Source: Lachnospiraceae bacterium (GTDB lineage Bacteria > Bacillota > Clostridia > Lachnospirales > Lachnospiraceae). Taken from it: 45,468 nucleotides of DNA. Position numbers and translations under genes: made by a program. Under the pieces are notes generated by a model. That model ran no database searches and was not told where the DNA came from. It saw only the letters and a list, made by a program, of their open reading frames with translations. This document shows, piece after piece, positions 41,587 through 45,468 of this stretch; the first letter of the stretch is position 1, and each line of letters opens with the position of its first letter. The DNA is taken from assembly GCA_022510685.1 (NCBI GenBank), contig JAFLTA010000020.1:1-45468 (forward strand). The letters are read 5' to 3'.

Positions 41587-42351
41587 TTACGGTGCAATGG
41601 AATTTGCTCCATCCACCAACAGACTCTGACCGGAATAATAACAAGAATCCGGTCCGGCGAGGAATGCGATGAGCGGTGCAATATCTTTTTCCGGATCACC
41701 AAAACGACGCATAGGATTCAGCATAACCTGCTTCTCGTATTCCTCCGGAAACTTCTCTGCCCACTGCTTAGCCGCCGGAGATTCTGCCCCCGGAAGAACA
41801 CAATTCACGCAAATTCCGTATTGTCCCCATTCCTTTGCAGCCACCTTGGTCAACCCCCGGACCGCTTCTTTATTCGACGCATATGCCAATTGACCTGCAA
41901 TACCAAACATACCAGTAGCGGAGGCAAAATTGATGATACGCCCTTCATTCTGTTCTTTCATATAAGGAAAGGCTGCCTGCATATAGTTCAGAGAACCGAT
42001 GGTGCCGCTCTGCCATGCCAACAACATATTCTCATAGGTAGTATCCTCAACATTGCTGGAGGGAACGATTGCCTGACCATTATTGACGATTACATCAATG
42101 CTGCCATATTCCTTTACAGCTTTTTCAACTACTTCATACACACGCTCACGATCTGCAGAATCACAAGTCATAGCAAAAGCTTCTCCACCTTCCTCTTTGA
42201 TTTCCGCCACAGTCGCCTCAATGGGTTCCAGGCGACGACCGGTGCAGACCACCTTCACACCTCTCCGTGCCAAGACTAAGGCAATTCCCTTGCCGATACC
42301 CTGTCCGGCACCTGTTACGATTGCAATTTTTTCATTGAGCTGTTTCATCAT
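41587..42351 (-). CDS. Short-chain dehydrogenase/reductase
   Basis: A 254-aa NAD(P)-dependent SDR. The nucleotide-binding motif VTGAGQGIGKG, the active-site Ser in NFASATGMFG, the YASNK catalytic pair, and the C-terminal LLVDGA are present. The usual NNAG motif reads NNGQA, a departure that may affect the active-site loop. The Arg in CTGRRLEP after the second strand suggests NADP preference (inference). The substrate is unknown. The start is one of two adjacent ATGs (42351 or 42348) after AAGGGGGA; the upstream extension to 42426 lacks support. A promoter TTGAAA-17-TATTAT lies at 42448-42476 and a terminator follows the gene, so it is probably transcribed alone. Confidence 0.9.
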   Translation of the reverse strand: MMKQLNEKIAIVTGAGQGIGKGIALVLARRGVKVVCTGRRLEPIEATVAEIKEEGGEAFAMTCDSADRERVYEVVEKAVKEYGSIDVIVNNGQAIVPSSNVEDTTYENMLLAWQSGTIGSLNYMQAAFPYMKEQNEGRIINFASATGMFGIAGQLAYASNKEAVRGLTKVAAKEWGQYGICVNCVLPGAESPAAKQWAEKFPEEYEKQVMLNPMRRFGDPEKDIAPLIAFLAGPDSCYYSGQSLLVDGANSIAP

Positions 42352-42447
42352 TGTTCCCCCTTTATTACACAATACTTGATTGGATACCATTCCTTTCATG
42401 TACAAGTATACACTAATTAACAACATAGTTTCTTCAACTATTTTATT

Positions 42448-42476
42448 ATAATACCTTAGTCTTACAAACTTTTCAA
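42448..42476 (-). promoter_or_regulatory. Probable promoter for the SDR gene
   Basis: On the minus strand TTGAAA (42471-42476), 17 bases, TATTAT (42448-42453). The leader of about 90 bases contains AGTTGAAGAAACT and GTATACTTGTAC, short dyads that could bind a regulator. Confidence 0.5.
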
Positions 42477-42527
42477 GAATTATTTAAAAATAGATACTAT
42501 CAAGAATAAACAGAACAAAATGTTTAT

Positions 42528-42606
42528 GCTTAGTTAGGAAATGCGGAGTTTCCTAATTAAGCAAAAAAGCCCCATAAGCACTGTATTCACCAGTGTTTAT
42601 GAGGCT
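42528..42606. terminator. Two tandem hairpins at the left edge of the AT-rich patch
   Basis: Hairpin 1 pairs GCTTAGTTAGGAAA (42528-42541) with TTTCCTAATTAAGC (42549-42562), one mismatch. Hairpin 2 (42568-42606) pairs AGCCCCATAAGCACTG with CAGTGTTTATGAGGCT across a 7-base loop and is followed by ATTT. Hairpin 2 has the form of terminators I associate with mobile elements of Firmicutes, from memory only. Confidence 0.55.
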
Positions 42607-42639
42607 ATTTCCATACATAATTTCATATCCACAAGTTTT

Positions 42640-42656
42640 GCGTAAACTCCGCTAAA
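42640..42656 (+). repeat. 17-bp direct repeat, left copy
   Basis: GCGTAAACTCCGCTAAA matches GCGTAAACTTCGCTGAA at 43623-43639 in 15 of 17 positions. The two copies enclose the two small unknown genes and may be remnants of an insertion boundary. Confidence 0.4.
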
Positions 42657-42691
42657 CTTGCAAAACATACACAAAACTTAACCTGCCTATA

Positions 42692-42934
42692 ATGACAATT
42701 CAGGAATTGCAGCAGGAAATCATTAATTTAAACTCTCGATTCACTTGTACCACTTCTGATATAGGTGATTGGAAAGTTGCTAAATGTACAGAATATCAGT
42801 TGCTTGGTAAGGAATTACCATATGATATTGAGGAACTTGGTGCTGCAAGACAGGCTGTTAGAGATGAAATCAATCTGATTCAGGAAAGAATTGCAGAGCT
42901 AGAGCTTCAGGAACAGGAAGCAGATGTGGAATAA
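42692..42934 (+). CDS. Small hypothetical protein (80 aa)
   Basis: I do not recognise a family by name. The sequence is acidic with MTIQELQQEIINLNSRF, a conserved-looking TSDIGDWKVAKCTEYQLLG, and a C-terminal coiled coil (AVRDEINLIQERIAELELQ). There is no ribosome binding site before the ATG, which overlaps a TATAAT; leaderless expression or loss of the true 5' end are both possible. A strong plus-strand terminator (42973-42996) follows, supporting a real gene. Its AT-rich setting, between tandem hairpins and imperfect direct repeats, suggests it came with a mobile element (inference). Confidence 0.55.
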   Translation: MTIQELQQEIINLNSRFTCTTSDIGDWKVAKCTEYQLLGKELPYDIEELGAARQAVRDEINLIQERIAELELQEQEADVE

Positions 42935-42972
42935 TTGGATTTGTTGACATTTGTGATTGCATTGTTAGAAAT

Positions 42973-42996
42973 GGGGATAACCGTTTGGCTATCCCC
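42973..42996 (+). terminator. Intrinsic terminator after the 80-aa gene
   Basis: GGGGATA-A-CC / GG-C-TATCCCC stem with a 4-base loop, followed by TATTTTTTA on the plus strand. Confidence 0.8.
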
Positions 42997-43002
42997 TATT
43001 TT

Positions 43003-43473
43003 TTACGATTTATTATCATTTTTTATAGTATTTTTTGTAGTAATAATAATATTTACTATTGATAATACGTTTGTAACAATTACATATACTAAAAAATATT
43101 TACGATAATTCAATACTGCTAACCCTATCTCTGATACTCCATTAGTGTCCTGAATAATTGTATTGTACGAAGTCATAATCCTTATAATATGCCTATAAAA
43201 CATAACTGACATAATAATAATGATTATGGTAATAGTGGCAACTATTCTATTCTTTTGTCTAAATGATTTCAGGTTTATAAATAATACCTGTATCAACAGC
43301 AAAATACCCATTGCCCAAAACAAAGCAGAATGAGCAAATAGAGATTGTACATACTCCCATGCTGCTATTTTATATTCACCCATTTCATGAGCTAAATTTG
43401 ATAGTAAAACAGTTGACAAAGTTATAAGTAATATCCATATTATAATAGAAAATGAATTTTTGATAATTTTCAT
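43003..43473 (-). CDS. Small membrane protein of unknown function (156 aa)
   Basis: Four hydrophobic segments are visible (about residues 8-26, 50-66, 78-95 and 128-148), with Lys/Asn-rich ends, so this is a small multi-pass membrane protein. No motif is recognised. The ATG at 43473 has AAAGGTGA about eight bases upstream. Base composition is clearly more AT-rich than the core genes. It is convergent with the 80-aa gene and lies within the same imperfect direct repeats, so the two may have arrived together. Confidence 0.6.
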   Translation of the reverse strand: MKIIKNSFSIIIWILLITLSTVLLSNLAHEMGEYKIAAWEYVQSLFAHSALFWAMGILLLIQVLFINLKSFRQKNRIVATITIIIIIMSVMFYRHIIRIMTSYNTIIQDTNGVSEIGLAVLNYRKYFLVYVIVTNVLSIVNIIITTKNTIKNDNKS

Positions 43474-43550
43474 ATATATCATCACCTTTAAAATTATTTA
43501 AAATCAGCACCAGTAGTAGATGGTTTATTAGAAAATTGTCATATAACTAA

Positions 43551-43585
43551 AATATAAAGGCAGTCGATGAAACTGCCATTATATT
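43551..43585. terminator. Terminator-like hairpin between the small membrane-protein gene and tsf
   Basis: AATATAA-A-GGCAGT (43551-43564) pairs with ACTGCC-A-TTATATT (43572-43585) with one internal mismatch and a 7-base loop; T-rich on both sides, so it could act in either direction. Confidence 0.6.
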
Positions 43586-43622
43586 TTGTACTATATATGT
43601 GTAAATTGATACTGTCATTTAT

Positions 43623-43639
43623 GCGTAAACTTCGCTGAA
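43623..43639 (+). repeat. 17-bp direct repeat, right copy
   Basis: GCGTAAACTTCGCTGAA; partner of 42640-42656 (15 of 17 identical). Confidence 0.4.
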
Positions 43640-43697
43640 GGTATTTCTATATGATTTTACGCATTTTGCTACGCAAATTATACTCAAAACTTCATGA

Positions 43698-43727
43698 TAA
43701 TTTACGATAGTTTACGATAATTTATGA
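43698..43727 (+). repeat. Three tandem 10-bp units
   Basis: TAATTTACGA, TAGTTTACGA, TAATTTATGA in direct succession, in the 359-bp AT-rich gap downstream of tsf. Possibly a protein-binding array or chance in AT-rich DNA. Confidence 0.4.
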
Positions 43728-43762
43728 CACCTTACTCATTTACATTATTTGATATGAAACTG

Positions 43763-43793
43763 CTTGAAATCAGCATATATACTGTGTTTCAAG
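43763..43793 (-). terminator. Hairpin downstream of tsf
   Basis: CTTGAAA/TTTCAAG stem with an inner CAG/CTG pairing, 40 bp past the tsf stop at 43833. There is no long T-run, so termination strength is unclear, but it is the best candidate to end the rpsB-tsf transcript. Confidence 0.45.
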
Positions 43794-43832
43794 GATATTA
43801 TTCTTAGTGTTTCGCCGAGGTACTTATCAAAG

Positions 43833-44759
43833 CTATAATTGTGCCGCTACCTCTGCCGCAAAGTCCTCTTCCTTCTTCTCCAGACCTTCACCAGTCTCAT
43901 AGCGTACAAACTTAGTTACATTCAGTTTGCATCCCTCTGCCTTGGCAACGGATTCAACATACTGCTTTACGTTCTCCTTGTTCTCAGCCTTTACATAAGC
44001 CTGCTCTAAAAGACATACTTCCTTCAGCTCTTTATTCAGACGACCAAGAATCATCTTCTCAATGATATTGTCCGGCTTGCCCTCATTCTTCGGGTCATTC
44101 TTAGCCTGTGCCAAAAGCACCTGCTTCTCATGCTCCTTGTAGTCCTCATCCACATCATCAGAGGAAACATACTTCGGATTCAGGGCTGCAATCTGCATAG
44201 CTACATTCTTCAGACACTCCTTCACACCATCGCTGTCGCTGTCTGTATCAGCCTCGACCAATACACCAATCTTACCACCGGCATGAATATAAGAAACTAC
44301 CAATCCGCTTGTCTCTACCTTTTCGAAACGACGGATATTCATATTCTCACCAATCTTAGCGATCATTGCCTTTAACTTGTCCTCTACAGAACCGGCGTCG
44401 TCTGCCTTCCATGACTCTGCTAAAAATGCATCAATATCTGTAGCGTTTGTCTCTCTTGCCTGAGCTGCAACCTGAGCCACATACTCCTGAAATACTTCAT
44501 TCTTTGCCACAAAGTCTGTCTCAGAGTTTACTTCCACGATAGATGCACTCTTACCGTCACCGCTTACATCCACGGCAACGATACCCTCTGCCGCAATACG
44601 ACCGGACTTCTTAGCAGCCTTTGCCAGACCGTTCTCACGCAGCCATTCTACTGCTGCATCCATATCACCATCTGTATTTGTCAGTGCCTTCTTACAATCC
44701 ATCATTCCGGCACCGGTCATTTCTCTTAACTCTTTTACCTGTGAAGCTGTAATTGCCAT
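43833..44759 (-). CDS. tsf: Translation elongation factor Ts
   Basis: Nucleotide exchange factor that recharges EF-Tu with GTP. The 308-aa protein has the family start ITASQVKELREMTGAGMMDC and the core IVEVNSETDFVAKNEVF, followed by the two dimerisation subdomains; length is normal. It lies 26 bp after rpsB on the same strand, as in most bacteria. The usual next gene, pyrH, is not here: after tsf come an AT-rich gap, two small unknown genes and about 40.9 kb of other DNA before pyrH resumes on the same strand. Confidence 0.97.
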   Translation of the reverse strand: MAITASQVKELREMTGAGMMDCKKALTNTDGDMDAAVEWLRENGLAKAAKKSGRIAAEGIVAVDVSGDGKSASIVEVNSETDFVAKNEVFQEYVAQVAAQARETNATDIDAFLAESWKADDAGSVEDKLKAMIAKIGENMNIRRFEKVETSGLVVSYIHAGGKIGVLVEADTDSDSDGVKECLKNVAMQIAALNPKYVSSDDVDEDYKEHEKQVLLAQAKNDPKNEGKPDNIIEKMILGRLNKELKEVCLLEQAYVKAENKENVKQYVESVAKAEGCKLNVTKFVRYETGEGLEKKEEDFAAEVAAQL

Positions 44760-44785
44760 TTCACTTATCCTCCATTAATTCAATA

Positions 44786-45468
44786 TTACTCTGCATCCTC
44801 TTCCTCAACAGGAGTGTCATCCATAGAAACACCCTGATTTGCCTCGATAACGGCATCAGCCATTGTAGAAACGATCAGCTTAACCGCTCTGATAGCATCA
44901 TCGTTACCCGGGATAACATAATCCAATTCCTCCGGATCGCAGTTGGTATCTGCAATACCGATGAGAGGAATACCTAATGTATGTGCCTCCTGAACGCAGA
45001 TTCTCTCTTTCTTAGGATCTACAATGAAGATGGCATCCGGAATCTGCTTCATATCCTTGATTCCACCGAGGTTTTTCTGCAATTTCTCCCACTCTTTCTT
45101 CAGACCGATTACTTCTTTCTTGGGAAGTACATCAAAAGTACCATCCTCTGCCATAGTCTCAATGGCTTTCAGTCTCTTAATACGAGTCTGGATCGTCTTG
45201 AAGTTGGTCAGCATTCCACCTAACCATCTCTCGTTTACATAGTACATACCACAACGCTCTGCCTCTGACTTAATAGAATCCTGAGCCTGCTTTTTGGTAC
45301 CAACGAAGAGAACAGTACCACCATTTGCAACGATATCTTTTACTGCATTGTATGCAGAATCTACCATTCCTACAGACTTCTGTAAGTCAATGATATAGAT
45401 GCCATTGCGCTCTGTGTAGATGTACTCTGCCATTTTAGGGTTCCATCTTCTTGTCTGATGTCCAAAGT
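44786..45468 (-). CDS. rpsB: 30S ribosomal protein S2 (5' end beyond the window)
   Basis: Ribosomal protein of the small subunit body. The frame reads [12 protein letters not shown] at the right edge, then [47 protein letters not shown] and [14 protein letters not shown], all typical of S2. An internal ATG at 45433 could be mistaken for the start, but the [11 protein letters not shown] block upstream belongs to S2, so the true start is outside the window, probably a dozen or so codons further. The acidic tail [11 protein letters not shown] is normal. The promoter is not visible. Confidence 0.97.
   Translation of the reverse strand, partial: FGHQTRRWNPKMAEYIYTERNGIYIIDLQKSVGMVDSAYNAVKDIVANGGTVLFVGTKKQAQDSIKSEAERCGMYYVNERWLGGMLTNFKTIQTRIKRLKAIETMAEDGTFDVLPKKEVIGLKKEWEKLQKNLGGIKDMKQIPDAIFIVDPKKERICVQEAHTLGIPLIGIADTNCDPEELDYVIPGNDDAIRAVKLIVSTMADAVIEANQGVSMDDTPVEEEDAE

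Noticed and set aside
41475-41702. 75-codon minus-strand frame overlapping the end of the SDR gene
   Set aside because: Out-of-frame shadow that runs through the SDR terminator; no ribosome binding site.
44786-45433. rpsB starting at the internal ATG at 45433
   Set aside because: The upstream in-frame [11 protein letters not shown] is conserved in S2, so the gene continues past the window edge.
1-45468. CRISPR array, tRNA or rRNA genes, phage or transposase genes
   Set aside because: No regularly spaced repeats with spacers, no recognisable tRNA or rRNA, no integrase or transposase reading frame; the repeats found are short and intergenic.

Overview
The window looks like a chromosomal segment of a low-to-mid-GC Gram-positive anaerobe of the class Clostridia, most likely Lachnospiraceae. 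Reasons: strong GGAGG-type ribosome binding sites, the style of the ribosomal and lipid genes, the number of GGDEF/HD-GYP proteins, an LarE-type sulfur transferase, a formate/nitrite-type channel and F420-dehydrogenase-like glycan genes. This assignment is inferred; no 16S gene is present.

Layout. (1) 26-4075 (minus): bactofilin, pyrH, frr, uppS, cdsA, probably one operon with its own promoter at about 4175-4203. (2) 4408-10216 (minus): an HPt / repeat-FapA(DUF342) / receiver-HD-GYP operon, preceded by a cytoplasmic LacI-like sensor fused to GGDEF. (3) 10441-16172: an alanine aminotransferase with an N-terminal Cro/C1 helix-turn-helix, a guanine-deaminase-type enzyme (plus), a membrane GGDEF protein, a lipoprotein solute-binding protein whose two halves are in swapped order, and a Cache/HAMP/GGDEF protein. 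(4) 16173-16564: non-coding, with a 40-bp repeat pair and long hairpins. (5) 16565-22898: thiol, sulfur and tRNA-modification genes (class II amidotransferase, GshA, Gfo/Idh oxidoreductase, rhodanese-TtcA fusion, TcdA, LarE). (6) 23043-30916: small hypothetical protein, double-receiver hybrid histidine kinase, GT-C type membrane protein, formate/nitrite transporter, chemoreceptor. (7) 31415-41325: cell-surface region with a secreted leucine-rich-repeat protein, an O-antigen-ligase-like protein, a lone receiver, two large multidomain glycan enzymes, a YunG-like protein and a decayed glycosyltransferase/FkbM relic. (8) 41587-43473: SDR oxidoreductase, then an AT-rich patch with two small unknown genes between imperfect direct repeats. 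(9) 43833-45468 (minus): tsf and rpsB, the latter cut by the window edge.

The textbook order rpsB-tsf-pyrH-frr-uppS-cdsA is kept in order and strand, but about 40.9 kb of signalling, sulfur and surface-glycan genes lies between tsf and pyrH. The signalling genes (three GGDEF proteins, one HD-GYP protein, a stand-alone HPt, a hybrid kinase and two receivers) could form a c-di-GMP/phosphorelay network controlling surface functions. That link is inferred from gene content and adjacency.

The most unusual items are: the circularly permuted solute-binding lipoprotein (13993-14775); the Cro/C1-aminotransferase fusion with five copies of a 10-bp motif in its upstream region; the GT2 / iron-sulfur FrhB / pyruvyltransferase fusion (37180-40314); the 26-residue repeat array fused to DUF342 in the HPt/HD-GYP operon; a terminator palindrome that encodes near-identical C-terminal tails of two convergent genes; and a tandem duplication of the 3' end of tcdA.
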